Source: Burkholderiaceae bacterium (GTDB lineage Bacteria; Pseudomonadota; Gammaproteobacteria; Burkholderiales; Burkholderiaceae_C). From it: a stretch of DNA of 64,000 nucleotides. The position numbers were made by a program, and so were the translations under genes. This document shows, one piece after another, positions 35,101-43,611 of the stretch (within the stretch, counting starts at the first letter, position 1; each line of letters opens with the position of its first letter). The notes under the pieces are model-generated. The model was not told the DNA's origin and did no database searches. It saw only the letters and a list, made by a program, of their open reading frames with translations. Location of the stretch: assembly GCA_016790575.1 (NCBI GenBank), contig JAEUOU010000007.1, positions 62,001 through 126,000 on the forward strand. Reading direction: 5' to 3'.

Positions 35101-35424
35101 ATGCCTCGCCCGCACCACCATGTCTACGTGATCGAACTGCACCCCGATGTGCTGCGCGAAGCCCGCTTTCGCCGCTGCAACCCGGGCTACGTGGACGGCA
35201 AACCCTGTGTCTACGTGGGCATGACCGGCCTGGACCCGGATGTGCGCTTTGACAAGCACAAGGCCGGCATCCAGTCCAACCGCTATGTGTTCCGCTACGG
35301 TCTGCGCCTGCTGCCCGACCTGTACGAGGGCTTCAACCCGATGCCCTACCGGGATGCTCAGGAGCGGGAAATCGACATCGCGATCGACTTGCGCTCCGCC
35401 GGCTTCGGTGTCTGGCAGGCCTGA
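35101..35424 (+). CDS. Small GIY-YIG-like protein
   Basis: A 107-residue protein. The strands HVYVIEL (7-13) and VYVGMTG (37-43), Arg49 in DPDVRFDKHKAG and Glu88/Glu90 in DAQEREIDIAIDLR recall the GIY-YIG nuclease fold, though the first motif is altered (VYVIEL instead of GIY), so activity is uncertain. It is divergent from the NERD helicase. Its last 67 bp overlap the end of the convergent methyltransferase gene. Confidence 0.6.
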   Translation: MPRPHHHVYVIELHPDVLREARFRRCNPGYVDGKPCVYVGMTGLDPDVRFDKHKAGIQSNRYVFRYGLRLLPDLYEGFNPMPYRDAQEREIDIAIDLRSAGFGVWQA

Positions 35425-36134
35425 GCCGCCGCCCCGGCCTGGCCGGCCGCGATCGGCCTGCGGGCCACCACAAAAGGCCGCACGTCGCGCCCCCTGCTGG
35501 CATGGCGCTCGACAGTCAAAACCTCCAACCCCTGGCGCCGGCAGGCGGCGGTGATATCCGCTTCCGCCAGGCTTTGCACCGGGGGCGCCAGGCGCAGCGC
35601 CCGCATCAGCGGCAGCGCCAGGTGCGGTATCAAGGGGTTCATTTCGCTCAGGCACGGGGTTTTGGAGATGAGCAGCCCGCCCGGGCGCAACACCCGGGCG
35701 CAGCGCGCAACGGCGGCGTCCAGGTCGTCGAGCAGGTGCAGGATGTTGAAGGCCAGCACGACATCGAACGGGCCGTCCAGCGCGGGCTGCGCCACATCGG
35801 CATCGTCCACAGCAAAGCGCAGTTGCGGTTGCGGGCTGGCCGCCAGCCGTTGCCCGGCAATTTCGATCATGCGCGGCGAGATGTCGGTGGCCAGGTACGG
35901 CCCGCAGGCCGAGGCCAGACGCAGGGCGGTCGAACCGGTGCCACAGCCCAGTTCCAGCACCGCGTCGCCGGGTGTGAGCAAGGCGCGGGTGCGCTCCACG
36001 CTGCGCTCGTAACCGGGCAGGTCACTGATGGCGGCGGCCGCGTAGCGACGGGCGACACGGTCCCAGAAGCGGGCCTTGGCGGCCGCATGGGGCGCGGAAC
36101 GGGTCGCACCCGAAGCAGGAATGGAAGCGTTCAT
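35358..36134 (-). CDS. Class I SAM-dependent methyltransferase
   Basis: A 258-residue methyltransferase. Motif I VLELGCGTGSTALRLA near 61-76, the acidic Asp at the end of the second strand (LATDISPRMIEIAGQ), the fourth-strand stretch FDVVLAFNILHLL and RVLRPGGLLISKTPC are intact. The best relatives by memory are UbiE/BioC-like small-molecule enzymes. It is divergent from a LysR gene with a palindrome between them, so it is probably its target. Its 3' end overlaps the GIY-YIG-like gene. Confidence 0.82.
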   Translation of the reverse strand: MNASIPASGATRSAPHAAAKARFWDRVARRYAAAAISDLPGYERSVERTRALLTPGDAVLELGCGTGSTALRLASACGPYLATDISPRMIEIAGQRLAASPQPQLRFAVDDADVAQPALDGPFDVVLAFNILHLLDDLDAAVARCARVLRPGGLLISKTPCLSEMNPLIPHLALPLMRALRLAPPVQSLAEADITAACRRQGLEVLTVERHASRGRDVRPFVVARRPIAAGQAGAAAQACQTPKPAERKSIAMSISRS

Positions 36135-36169
36135 CGAGAGAAACCGGTGAGGTAACAAGTCATGGACGC

Positions 36170-36182
36170 CATGGTAACCATG
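36170..36182. promoter_or_regulatory. Palindrome CATGGT-A-ACCATG between the methyltransferase and the LysR gene
   Basis: Six-base perfect arms around one central base, in the 104-bp divergent spacer, 36 bp upstream of the methyltransferase start. LysR proteins bind interrupted dyads with a T-N11-A core near such divergent starts. A plausible operator. Confidence 0.5.
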
Positions 36183-36238
36183 CATCGATTGGCAGATAAG
36201 CGGTAAATTTGCAGGCATTTCATACGTTTTTTCGCACC

Positions 36239-37132
36239 ATGGACTGGAACCACCTGCACGCTTTTCTGGAAACGGCCCAACGGGGCAGCCTTTCCGGCGC
36301 GGCGCGCACGCTGGGGCTGACACAGCCGACTCTCAGCCGCCAGATTGCCGCGCTGGAGCAGCAGTTGGGGGTGACCTTGTTCGAACGGGTGGGCCGCACC
36401 CTGCGGCCGACCGACGCGGGGCTCAGCCTGCTGGACCATGCGCGCACCATGGGCGCCGCCGCCGACGATCTGGCCCTGGCGGCCACCGGGCAGTCGCAGG
36501 CGGTGGAGGGACTGGTGTCGGTGTCGGCCAGTGATGCCGTGGCCACCTGGGTGCTGCCGCCCCTGATTGCCCGAATCGGTGCGGTGGCGCCGGGCATCGT
36601 GGTCGAGGTCGTGGCGTCCAACAGGCTGAGCGACCTGCGCCGGCGCGAGGCGGACATTGCCATCCGCCATGTGCGCCCCGAGCAGCCCGACCTGATCGGC
36701 CGCCTGGTGCGCCACGCCACCGCCGGCTTTTACGCGGCCCACCGCTGGGTGGCAGAACACGGCCATCCGCACTCGGCCCAGCAGGCCCTGTCGCACCGTT
36801 TTGTCGGCGCGGACCGGAGTGGGCAGTTTCTGGCGTATCTGCACAGCCATGGCCTGCCCCTGTCGCCACGCCACTGCACGGTGCTGACCGACAACTCGGT
36901 GGTGGCCTGGCAAATGGTGCGCCAGGGCCTGGGCATAGGGGTCATGATGGACGACATCGCGGGCGCTTTTCCGGAGGTGGTGCGGGTACTGGACGACCTG
37001 CCCGTGGTGCGGTTCCCGATCTGGCTGGTCACGCACCGCGAGTTGCACACGGCGCGGCGGTTCCGCGTGGTGTTCGACCTGCTGGGCCAGGCCCTGGCCG
37101 AGCAGCCGCTGGCCTGCGCCGCCGCAGCCTGA
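36239..37132 (+). CDS. LysR-family transcriptional regulator
   Basis: A 297-residue LysR protein with the N-terminal winged helix (LHAFLETAQRGSLSGAARTL, then QPTLSRQIAALEQQLGVTLF) and a type 2 periplasmic-binding-like effector domain (from about 90). The ATG at 36239 was chosen since the helix begins at MDWNHLHAF. It is divergent from a methyltransferase gene, the classical arrangement for a regulator and its target. Effector unknown. Confidence 0.9.
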   Translation: MDWNHLHAFLETAQRGSLSGAARTLGLTQPTLSRQIAALEQQLGVTLFERVGRTLRPTDAGLSLLDHARTMGAAADDLALAATGQSQAVEGLVSVSASDAVATWVLPPLIARIGAVAPGIVVEVVASNRLSDLRRREADIAIRHVRPEQPDLIGRLVRHATAGFYAAHRWVAEHGHPHSAQQALSHRFVGADRSGQFLAYLHSHGLPLSPRHCTVLTDNSVVAWQMVRQGLGIGVMMDDIAGAFPEVVRVLDDLPVVRFPIWLVTHRELHTARRFRVVFDLLGQALAEQPLACAAAA

Positions 37133-37141
37133 GCGCTCGCG

Positions 37142-38071
37142 TCATCGGCGGGCGCTGTCGGACACAAAAGCCACCGCCGCGCAGACCGCTGCCACCTGGG
37201 CGGCAATGCATTGCTCAGGGTTGGTGCGCGCACTGTCGGGGTAGACCTCGGTGATGCTGGTGTAGCGCGCACCGGTCACCGACGTGCACAGACCCCAGTC
37301 TTTGACCGGGTAACGAATGACCCCCGGCGCCACCACCGGACAGCCGATGATCTGCCCTTTGTGGTCAGGCTCGGCAATGTGGGTGACCCGAGAAACGGCG
37401 TCGATGATGGCCGCCTGCAGCGCCGGCTGGGGGTTTTCGGCGTCATCCACCAGATAGAAGCCATCCGGGATGAGACCAGGTTCAAAGGGCTTGCCGTCGC
37501 GGGCAGCCAGGGCCGGGCGAAATTCGGACTCGTCCGTGTCGGTGGTTTCGTGCAGGTCAATGTGCAGCGTGAACTGCCCCGCCCACAGCGACACCAGCCG
37601 CTGCAGCGCGGCCACTTCGCGCGCGGGGCTGTCAGGCAGAAATGACCGGTTGGGGTCCACGGCGTCGGCGTTCCAGCGCTGGACCCGCTCATACGACCAC
37701 GGGCTGACACAGGGCACCACCAGCAGGTTGACACCGGCCGACAGCTGCTCCGCCTGGGTCTGCAGGAAACGCAGCGCACCCATCACACCACTGGTTTCAT
37801 AGCCGTGCACACCACCGGTCACCAGAACACCCGGGCGACCCGGGCACCAGGGGCCATTGCGCATGGCCAGCAGTTCGAAACGCTCGATCCCGACCGCCAG
37901 TTCTCCGTAGGGAACGGCTTCGAAGCGGGGAATCAGGGCCAGAAGGGGCTTCAGCACATCGTCGGCATACCGGCGCTGCACACGCTGGCGCTGGCGCCAG
38001 GCGCGGCGCTCGGCAACGCCCCAGGGTTCACCGGGGCGGGAGACGGGTGTAGCCGAAAGGTCGGAGTGCAT
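37142..38071 (-). CDS. M14-family zinc metallocarboxypeptidase-like protein
   Basis: A 309-residue protein with the zinc ligands of M14 carboxypeptidases: GGVHGYETSG (His, Glu), HIDLHETTDTDE (second His) and TEVYPDS near the C-terminus as the catalytic glutamate region. It is cytoplasmic, lacking a signal peptide. Some family members act on succinylated amino acids or on peptides. It converges on the LysR gene. The start at 38071 avoids an upstream open stretch of poor coding quality. Confidence 0.78.
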   Translation of the reverse strand: MHSDLSATPVSRPGEPWGVAERRAWRQRQRVQRRYADDVLKPLLALIPRFEAVPYGELAVGIERFELLAMRNGPWCPGRPGVLVTGGVHGYETSGVMGALRFLQTQAEQLSAGVNLLVVPCVSPWSYERVQRWNADAVDPNRSFLPDSPAREVAALQRLVSLWAGQFTLHIDLHETTDTDESEFRPALAARDGKPFEPGLIPDGFYLVDDAENPQPALQAAIIDAVSRVTHIAEPDHKGQIIGCPVVAPGVIRYPVKDWGLCTSVTGARYTSITEVYPDSARTNPEQCIAAQVAAVCAAVAFVSDSARR

Positions 38072-38151
38072 CGGATTCAGACAACAGGCCGGTTCACATT
38101 CCAAAGTGGCATACCCTACCATGCCGAGCCGATTCCTGAAGGGACACCCTC

Positions 38152-38502
38152 ATGACATTTGTCGAAATTTTGAATACTTTGCCATTCGTTTCTCACCTGA
38201 AGGCTTTGGAGTTGCTGGATTCCAACGGTCAGGTGGTCGCGACCATCGAAAACCGGCCCGGCCAGGCCGGATCGCTGGCCGTTTACCACGCGCTGGCACT
38301 GCAATACGGCGGCAACCTTTCGCCAGAAGCGGCCGCCCAGGGGCTGGAGTGGTATGCCGAGCACACCGCCGACGCGCGCGCCCACCCCGGCAAACACCCC
38401 AACATCGACCGCCTGTTCGCCTGGGCGGCCGGCAGCGAACACTATGCGGTGCGACTGATCGCCAAACCAGCCACCCCGGAACAAGACCCGCAGACGGTGT
38501 AG
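38152..38502 (+). CDS. DUF2322 family protein
   Basis: A 116-residue protein beginning TFVEILNTLPFVSHLKALEL with IENRPGQAGSLAVYHALALQ and the signature HTADARAHPGKHPNIDRLF. That matches the DUF2322 family, which is soluble and typical of Betaproteobacteria. No catalytic motif is known. It starts 80 bp from the divergent M14 gene. Confidence 0.85.
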   Translation: MTFVEILNTLPFVSHLKALELLDSNGQVVATIENRPGQAGSLAVYHALALQYGGNLSPEAAAQGLEWYAEHTADARAHPGKHPNIDRLFAWAAGSEHYAVRLIAKPATPEQDPQTV

Positions 38503-38533
38503 CGCGCTGTGCCACGGCACAATCGCCACCGCC

Positions 38534-39433
38534 ATGGCCGCCACCTTCCCCATCCGCTACATCGAACCGGTGTTCCGCCCGCCCAGCGAGGCGAACTCGG
38601 TGATCCTGCCCGTCACCAACGGCTGCTCGTGGAACCGCTGCACCTATTGCGAGATGTACACCGCGCCGCAGAAGACATTCGCGTTGCGCGACGAGGACGA
38701 GACGCTCGAATCCATCCGCCGCCTCGGCGAGCTGTACGGCAGCCGCGTGCAGCGCGTGTTTCTGGGTGATGGCGACGCGATGGCGCTGTCCACCCGGCGC
38801 CTGATGACGGTGCTGGACGCCATCCGCACCCACCTGCCCGGCGTGCGGCGCATCTCCAGCTACTGCCTGCCGCGCAACGTGCGCAACAAATCGGTGGCCG
38901 ACCTGACCGCGCTGCGCGAGGCCGGCCTGTCGCTGGCCTACGTGGGCGCCGAATCGGGCGATGACGAGGTGCTGCGCAAGGTGAACAAGGGCGAAACCTT
39001 CGAGAGCACCCGCGACGCGCTGGACAAGCTGGGCGCGGCCGGCATCACCCGCTCGGTGATGCTGCTCAATGGCCTGGGCGGGCCGACGCTGTCACGCGCG
39101 CACGCCGAGCAGTCCGCCCGGCTGGCCAATGCCACGCAGCCGGAGTTCCTGGCGACGCTGGTGGTGAGTTTTCCGCAGGGCGAGGAACGCTTTCGCGCCA
39201 ACTTCCCCGAATGGGAGCCGCTGGACCTGCCCGCGCTGTTCCGCGAGATGGAGACTTTTCTGCAGGCGCTGGAGCTGCGCCGCACCGTGTTCCGCAGCGA
39301 CCACGCCTCCAACTGGCTGGTGCTCAAGGGCACGCTGGGTGCCGAAAAAGACCGCCTGCTGGCCCAGGTGCGCGCCGCCATCGCCGCACCGCAGGCCGCC
39401 CCGCTGCGCCCGGCCTGGATGCGCGGCCTGTAG
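38534..39433 (+). CDS. Radical SAM protein
   Basis: A 299-residue radical SAM enzyme. The cluster motif NGCSWNRCTYCEMY (C-x4-C-x2-C) lies near residues 29-42, followed by FLGDGDA (the GGE-like SAM loop) and LAYVGAESGDDEVLRKVNKG. It resembles the COG1032-type family in which the enzyme contains only the TIM-barrel and a short tail. Substrate unknown. It lies 31 bp after the DUF2322 gene, perhaps in one transcript. Confidence 0.85.
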   Translation: MAATFPIRYIEPVFRPPSEANSVILPVTNGCSWNRCTYCEMYTAPQKTFALRDEDETLESIRRLGELYGSRVQRVFLGDGDAMALSTRRLMTVLDAIRTHLPGVRRISSYCLPRNVRNKSVADLTALREAGLSLAYVGAESGDDEVLRKVNKGETFESTRDALDKLGAAGITRSVMLLNGLGGPTLSRAHAEQSARLANATQPEFLATLVVSFPQGEERFRANFPEWEPLDLPALFREMETFLQALELRRTVFRSDHASNWLVLKGTLGAEKDRLLAQVRAAIAAPQAAPLRPAWMRGL

Positions 39434-39436
39434 CCA

Positions 39437-40396
39437 TCAGCCGGCGAGCCGCGCCAGTTCGCCCGCCACCGCCGCCGCCAGCCGGGCGTTGTTCAGGATC
39501 AGTGCGATGTTGGCGGCCAGGCTGTTGCCGCCCGTCAGCTCATTCACCCGCGCGAGCAGGAAGGGCGTGACGGCCTTGCCGGTGAGGCCCTGCGTGGCAG
39601 CGTCACGCAGCGCCGCCTCGATCGCGGTATCGATCACCGCGCGCGGCAGCGCATGCGCCTCGGGCACCGGGTTGGCGATCACCATGCCGCCGCGCAGGCC
39701 CATCGCCCACTGGGCCTGCAGCGCGCGGGCGATCTGGGCTGGCGTGTCCAGCCTGGCATCGACGCCAAAGCCGCTGTCGCGCGCAAAGAAGGCCGGCAGG
39801 CGGTCGGTGCCGTAGCCCACCACCGGCACGCCGTGGGTCTCCAGCACCTCCAGCGTGAGGCGAATGTCCAGGATCGACTTCACGCCCGCGCAGACCACCG
39901 CCACCGGCGTGCGCGAGAGCTCCAGCAGGTCGGCCGAGATGTCGAAGCTCTCGCCCGCGCCCCGGTGCACCCCGCCGATGCCGCCGGTGGCAAACACCCG
40001 GATGCCCGCCAGCGCCGCGATGATCATCGTCGCCGCCACCGTGGTGGCGCCGGTCTGGCCCGCCGCCACGGCCAGCGGCAGATCGCGCCGGCTGAGCTTG
40101 GGCACGGCCGACCCGGAACGGCCCAGGGATTCGATCTCCGCGCGGCTCAGCCCAGCCTTCAGCCGCCCGTCCACGACGGCGATCGTGGCAGGCACCGCCC
40201 CATGCGCGCGCACCTCGCCTTCGACCTGCAGCGCGGTCGCCACGTTCTGCGGGTAGGGCATGCCGTGGGAAATGATGGTCGATTCCAGCGCCACCACCGG
40301 CCGGCGGGCCTCCAGCGCGGCGCGGACCTCGGGCGCGACATCCAGCGGCACAGCGGTGATGGCGTTCTGGCGGGGGGTATCAATTCCTGTTTTCAT
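39437..40396 (-). CDS. psuG: Pseudouridine-5'-phosphate glycosidase
   Basis: Cleaves pseudouridine 5'-phosphate to uracil and ribose 5-phosphate in pseudouridine breakdown. The 319-residue protein has the family motifs VVALESTIISHGMPYPQN near 34-51, ATIAVVDGRLKAGLS and GGIGGVHRGAGESFDISADL with the metal/phosphate ligands. The kinase partner PsuK is not adjacent. The start ATG lies inside a dispersed-repeat copy (TGCTATGAAAAC), so the repeat supplies the initiation codon. The gene converges on the radical SAM gene with a 3-bp gap. Confidence 0.93.
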   Translation of the reverse strand: MKTGIDTPRQNAITAVPLDVAPEVRAALEARRPVVALESTIISHGMPYPQNVATALQVEGEVRAHGAVPATIAVVDGRLKAGLSRAEIESLGRSGSAVPKLSRRDLPLAVAAGQTGATTVAATMIIAALAGIRVFATGGIGGVHRGAGESFDISADLLELSRTPVAVVCAGVKSILDIRLTLEVLETHGVPVVGYGTDRLPAFFARDSGFGVDARLDTPAQIARALQAQWAMGLRGGMVIANPVPEAHALPRAVIDTAIEAALRDAATQGLTGKAVTPFLLARVNELTGGNSLAANIALILNNARLAAAVAGELARLAG

Positions 40397-40431
40397 AGCA
40401 GACAATGACCTTTTGACGATGGGAAAGAGCC
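40391..40431 (+). repeat. Dispersed short repeat, copy 7, overlapping the psuG start codon
   Basis: CATAGCAGACAATGACCTTT then TGACGATGGGAAAGAG. On the coding (minus) strand, the repeat's TGCTATTG end has become TGCTATG, giving the psuG start codon. Confidence 0.75.
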
Positions 40432-40493
40432 TGAATGACGAAAAAGGCCCCCGACAGCGGCGAGCTGGGCAAAACCGCCCTGACCGGGCGCCG

Positions 40494-40835
40494 TCATGGC
40501 CGGGCCAGCCACAGCACCGCCGTCCAGACCAGGCCGAGCCCGTACAGCGTGCCGAAAATGCGCTGGTTGTGCTGCGCCAGCCAGCGCGGCAGGCAGATGT
40601 CGAAATTGGGCTGGCGCTCGTCGGTGTAGCGCGCGGCCAGGTCGGTGAGCGGGCAGCGCATCCGGTTGACCAGCAGCACCAGCACCTCGCCCGCCACCAG
40701 GGCAATCAGGCCGAAAGCCCAGCCCCAGGCGCCGCACCAGGCCGCCACCGGAATGGCCAGCACCGCCGACGCGAACACCGCCCAGACGGCGGTGTGCAGC
40801 AGCTTGATGGCCAGCAGTGGGGTGGCAGCGGACAT
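40494..40835 (-). CDS. Small integral membrane protein
   Basis: A 113-residue protein with three hydrophobic helices (LLHTAVWAVFASAVLAIPVA, WGWAFGLIALVAGEVLVLLV, IFGTLYGLGLVWTAVLWLA). Between the second and third is a conserved-looking loop RYTDERQPNFDICLP. I recognise the type (a short family often near DUF938 genes) but no function. It is divergent from the DUF938 gene at 40921. Confidence 0.7.
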   Translation of the reverse strand: MSAATPLLAIKLLHTAVWAVFASAVLAIPVAAWCGAWGWAFGLIALVAGEVLVLLVNRMRCPLTDLAARYTDERQPNFDICLPRWLAQHNQRIFGTLYGLGLVWTAVLWLARP

Positions 40836-40920
40836 GGGGCAATGGTACGCACCTGCCCGGCGCGGGCGCCGATCCGTCATCATCCGGCCTGAGCACCACC
40901 ACCCGATCCGTCCCGCCACC

Positions 40921-41571
40921 ATGTCCGAACCCGCCGCCCCCTCCATCTTCGAACCCGCCTTCAGCCCCGCCGCCGAGCGCAACCGCGAGCCGATTGCCGC
41001 GGTGCTGCGGGCACGGCTGCCCGCGCAGGGGCGGGCGCTGGAGGTGTCGTCGGGCACCGGCCAGCATGTGGCCTGGTTTGCCGCCGCCCTGCCCGGCTGG
41101 CACTGGCAGCCGACCGACTGGCAGGACAGCGGCTTTGCCAGCATTGCCGCCTGGGTGGCACGGGCCGGCGTGGCCAACGTGGCGCCGCCGCGGCGGCTGG
41201 ACGTGACGGCCCATGCCTGGTTTCCCGATCAGGACCCGCCGCCATGGTTTGACCTGGTCTACAACGCCAACATGCTGCACATCGCCCCCTGGGCCTGCTG
41301 CGCCGGCCTGATGGCGGGCGCAGCGCGGCACCTGGCGCCGGGCGGGCGGCTGATCACCTACGGGCCGTATCTGGAAGACGACATGCCGACCAGCGAGGGC
41401 AACCGCGCGTTCGACGCCAGCCTGCGCGCCGAAAACCCCGCCTGGGGCCTGCGCCGGCGCGAAGACGTGGCCGCCGAAGCCGCCCGTGCCGGCCTGGTCC
41501 TGGCCGAGCGCCACGCCATGCCGGCCAACAACCTGCTGCTGGTGTGGCAGCGGGTGATCGAAAAATCCTGA
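40921..41571 (+). CDS. DUF938 family SAM-dependent methyltransferase
   Basis: A 216-residue methyltransferase. Motif I LEVSSGTGQHVAWFAAALPG near 40-59, then WQPTDWQDSGFASI, VYNANMLHIAPW and HLAPGGRLITYGPY are the DUF938 hallmarks. It is soluble and cytoplasmic. The substrate is unknown in the family. The repeat copy 8 lies just after its stop. Confidence 0.85.
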   Translation: MSEPAAPSIFEPAFSPAAERNREPIAAVLRARLPAQGRALEVSSGTGQHVAWFAAALPGWHWQPTDWQDSGFASIAAWVARAGVANVAPPRRLDVTAHAWFPDQDPPPWFDLVYNANMLHIAPWACCAGLMAGAARHLAPGGRLITYGPYLEDDMPTSEGNRAFDASLRAENPAWGLRRREDVAAEAARAGLVLAERHAMPANNLLLVWQRVIEKS

Positions 41572-41573
41572 TT

Positions 41574-41610
41574 CAATAGCAAACAAGCACCTTTTCACGC
41601 TGGGTATGAT
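41574..41610 (+). repeat. Dispersed short repeat, copy 8
   Basis: CAATAGCAAACAAGCACC, then TTTTCACGCTGGGTATGATC; one of the best-preserved copies, starting 3 bp after the DUF938 stop and 40 bp before the next gene. Confidence 0.85.
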
Positions 41611-41649
41611 CGAAAAGACCCCAGAAACCTCACCCCCGACGGAAACCCC

Positions 41650-41907
41650 ATGAAAAAACTCACCATCACGCTGCAGCTGGAACTGACCGTGCCCGACGAC
41701 TGGGCCGTGGTTGACACCTCCGAAGGCACACCGGTCCTCAAGCTGCCCGACGGGCGATACCTCGATGTCGCTGTGGAGCCGCTGTTTGCCACCGACCCCG
41801 AGGACAACTGGTCCACCACCGACGACGAGGACGAGGCCGACGAGTTCTTCGGCCGGGTTGAAAGCGAGATGGTCAGCTACACCCTGTCGGACGTGGCTTC
41901 CGCCTGA
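41650..41907 (+). CDS. Small acidic hypothetical protein
   Basis: An 85-residue protein, MKKLTITLQLELTVPDDWAV, followed by an acidic centre (FATDPEDNWSTTDDEDEADE) and FGRVESEMVSYTLSDVASA. I do not recognise it. The base use fits the genome and a ribosome site precedes it. It lies alone between the DUF938 gene and the CBS gene. Confidence 0.6.
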   Translation: MKKLTITLQLELTVPDDWAVVDTSEGTPVLKLPDGRYLDVAVEPLFATDPEDNWSTTDDEDEADEFFGRVESEMVSYTLSDVASA

Positions 41908-42121
41908 CGCTGCGATTGCGCGGCGCAGCCCGAACAGCGCCGCCACACCGGCATCCCCTGGCGCAGCCATGCCCGCAGCCCGATGCGGCATGGACGCCAC
42001 AATCGGGTTGCCCCGTTGTTTCGTCAGGGCCCAAAGGCCGTACCATGACAGGCAACGGCACCTGAATCCACCAGAGACCCATTTCCCGCTCAGACGCCGC
42101 CACCGTACCCGAGGAATCACC

Positions 42122-42550
42122 ATGAAATCCGTCGCCGATCTGCTCAAGCTCCATAGCCACCCCCTGCGTACCATCACCCCCGATGCCACCGTGTTCGAAG
42201 CCCTGCAGGTGCTGGCCGAACACGAAGTCGGCGCCTTGCTGGTGGTTGATGGCGGCCGTCTGGCCGGCATCGTTTCGGAGCGCGACTACACCCGCAAGGT
42301 GGCGCTGCAGGGCAAGAACTCGCGCGATATCCGGGTGTCGGACATCATGACCCGGGACGTGGTGGTCGTCAGCCCGCGGTCCCGCTCGCGCGAATGCATG
42401 GCGCTGATGAGCAGCCGCCGCATCCGGCACTTGCCGGTGGTCGACGGTAACCAGCCGGTGGGCATGCTGTCGATCCGGGACATCCTGGACGACATCATCG
42501 CCGACCAGGAGGCCACCATCGAGCAGCTGGAAGCCTACATCAAGTCCTGA
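42122..42550 (+). CDS. Paired-CBS-domain protein
   Basis: A 142-residue protein made of two CBS motifs (TITPDATVFEALQVLAEHEV and VVSPRSRSRECMALMSSRRI), each with the ligand-binding GIVSERDYTRKV / GMLSIRDILDDI end. Such stand-alone CBS pairs bind AMP, ATP or SAM and act as sensors. It precedes the YeeE-type genes by 26 bp and may be cotranscribed with them. Confidence 0.88.
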   Translation: MKSVADLLKLHSHPLRTITPDATVFEALQVLAEHEVGALLVVDGGRLAGIVSERDYTRKVALQGKNSRDIRVSDIMTRDVVVVSPRSRSRECMALMSSRRIRHLPVVDGNQPVGMLSIRDILDDIIADQEATIEQLEAYIKS

Positions 42551-42576
42551 TCGGCCCTGCCGGGATAATCACCGGC

Positions 42577-43050
42577 ATGGACTTGACCCTTTCCCTCTTC
42601 CCCCTGGGCTGGCAGCACTACCTGCTGGGCGGCCTGCTGATCGGCGCCGGTGTGGCGCTGCTGTTTGTGTTCACTGGCCTGATCGGCGGCATGAGCACGG
42701 TGTTTTCCTCCACCTGGTCGTTTGTGGTGCAGCGGCCGTTCTTCCAGCAGGAGCGCTTCACCGCCTCGCGCACCTGGCGCCTGGTGTACGCGGCCGGGCT
42801 GGTGCTGGGCGCGCTGGTGTGGTGGCTGGGCTTCGGCGGCGGCGTGCCCGAAACCACGGCGGTGCCGGTGTGGCAGCTGGTGGCGGGCGGTTTTCTGGTG
42901 GGCTACGGCGCCCGCCTGGGCAACGGCTGCACCTCCGGCCACGGCATCTGCGGGCTGGGCTCGATGCAATGGCCCTCGCTGTTGGCCGTGCTGACCTTCA
43001 TGGCCACTGCCTTCCTCACCGCCAACCTGACCGCACGGTGGATGGCATGA
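42577..43050 (+). CDS. YeeE/YedE-family transporter half (first half)
   Basis: A 157-residue membrane protein of the YeeE/YedE (DUF395) thiosulfate-uptake family. There are about four helices. The conserved cysteines lie in the pore-type motif ARLGNGCTSGHGICGLG near residues 112-128. In full-length TsuA the two halves are fused; here they are separate genes, the partner starting 61 bp later. The probable role is thiosulfate or related sulfur uptake. Confidence 0.87.
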   Translation: MDLTLSLFPLGWQHYLLGGLLIGAGVALLFVFTGLIGGMSTVFSSTWSFVVQRPFFQQERFTASRTWRLVYAAGLVLGALVWWLGFGGGVPETTAVPVWQLVAGGFLVGYGARLGNGCTSGHGICGLGSMQWPSLLAVLTFMATAFLTANLTARWMA

Positions 43051-43111
43051 GCGCCGCGCCGGGCCGCCCCAAGCAAGCTCGCACCGCAGTGCGCAGCACG
43101 GAGGTTTCCAT

Positions 43112-43522
43112 ATGAACATTCAGAAATTGCTCGTCGTGCTGGTCGCCGGCGCCCTGTTCGGCTTCGGCCTGTCGCTGTCCACCATGATCCGGCCGGAGGT
43201 GGTGCTGAGCTTCCTGCGCTTTCAGGACTGGGGCCTGATGCTGGTGATGGGCGGCGCCGTGGTGGTGACGCTGGTGGCCTACACCCTCGCGCCGCGCTTC
43301 TTGACCCGCCCGCTGCTGGGCGGCAGCTTCGGCCAGTACCCCAGCGCCTGGAACCGTGACACCGCCACCGGCGCGGCGCTGTTCGGCATCGGCTGGGGCC
43401 TGTGCGGCGTCTGCCCCGGCCCGGCCATCGCCGGCCTGGGCGCCGGCAACGGGAGCCTGCTGTGGGCACTGGCCGGCATTGCGGCGGGCGGACTGGTGCA
43501 GGGGCTGCGCGCGCGGACCTGA
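43112..43522 (+). CDS. YeeE/YedE-family transporter half (second half)
   Basis: A 136-residue membrane protein, the second DUF395 half. It has about four hydrophobic helices and the partner cysteines in GIGWGLCGVCPGPAIA. Pairs of such halves form a heterodimeric transporter in many Betaproteobacteria. It starts after ACGGAGG. A periplasmic rhodanese gene follows, which fits sulfur-donor processing. Confidence 0.87.
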   Translation: MNIQKLLVVLVAGALFGFGLSLSTMIRPEVVLSFLRFQDWGLMLVMGGAVVVTLVAYTLAPRFLTRPLLGGSFGQYPSAWNRDTATGAALFGIGWGLCGVCPGPAIAGLGAGNGSLLWALAGIAAGGLVQGLRART

Positions 43523-43611
43523 GCGGCACGCGCCGGGGCGGGATTTGACGGTGGTCAAGGCGCTCCGGGGCGGAACGAATCAGACTGAAACTCCATCACC
43601 TACGAGGAGCC

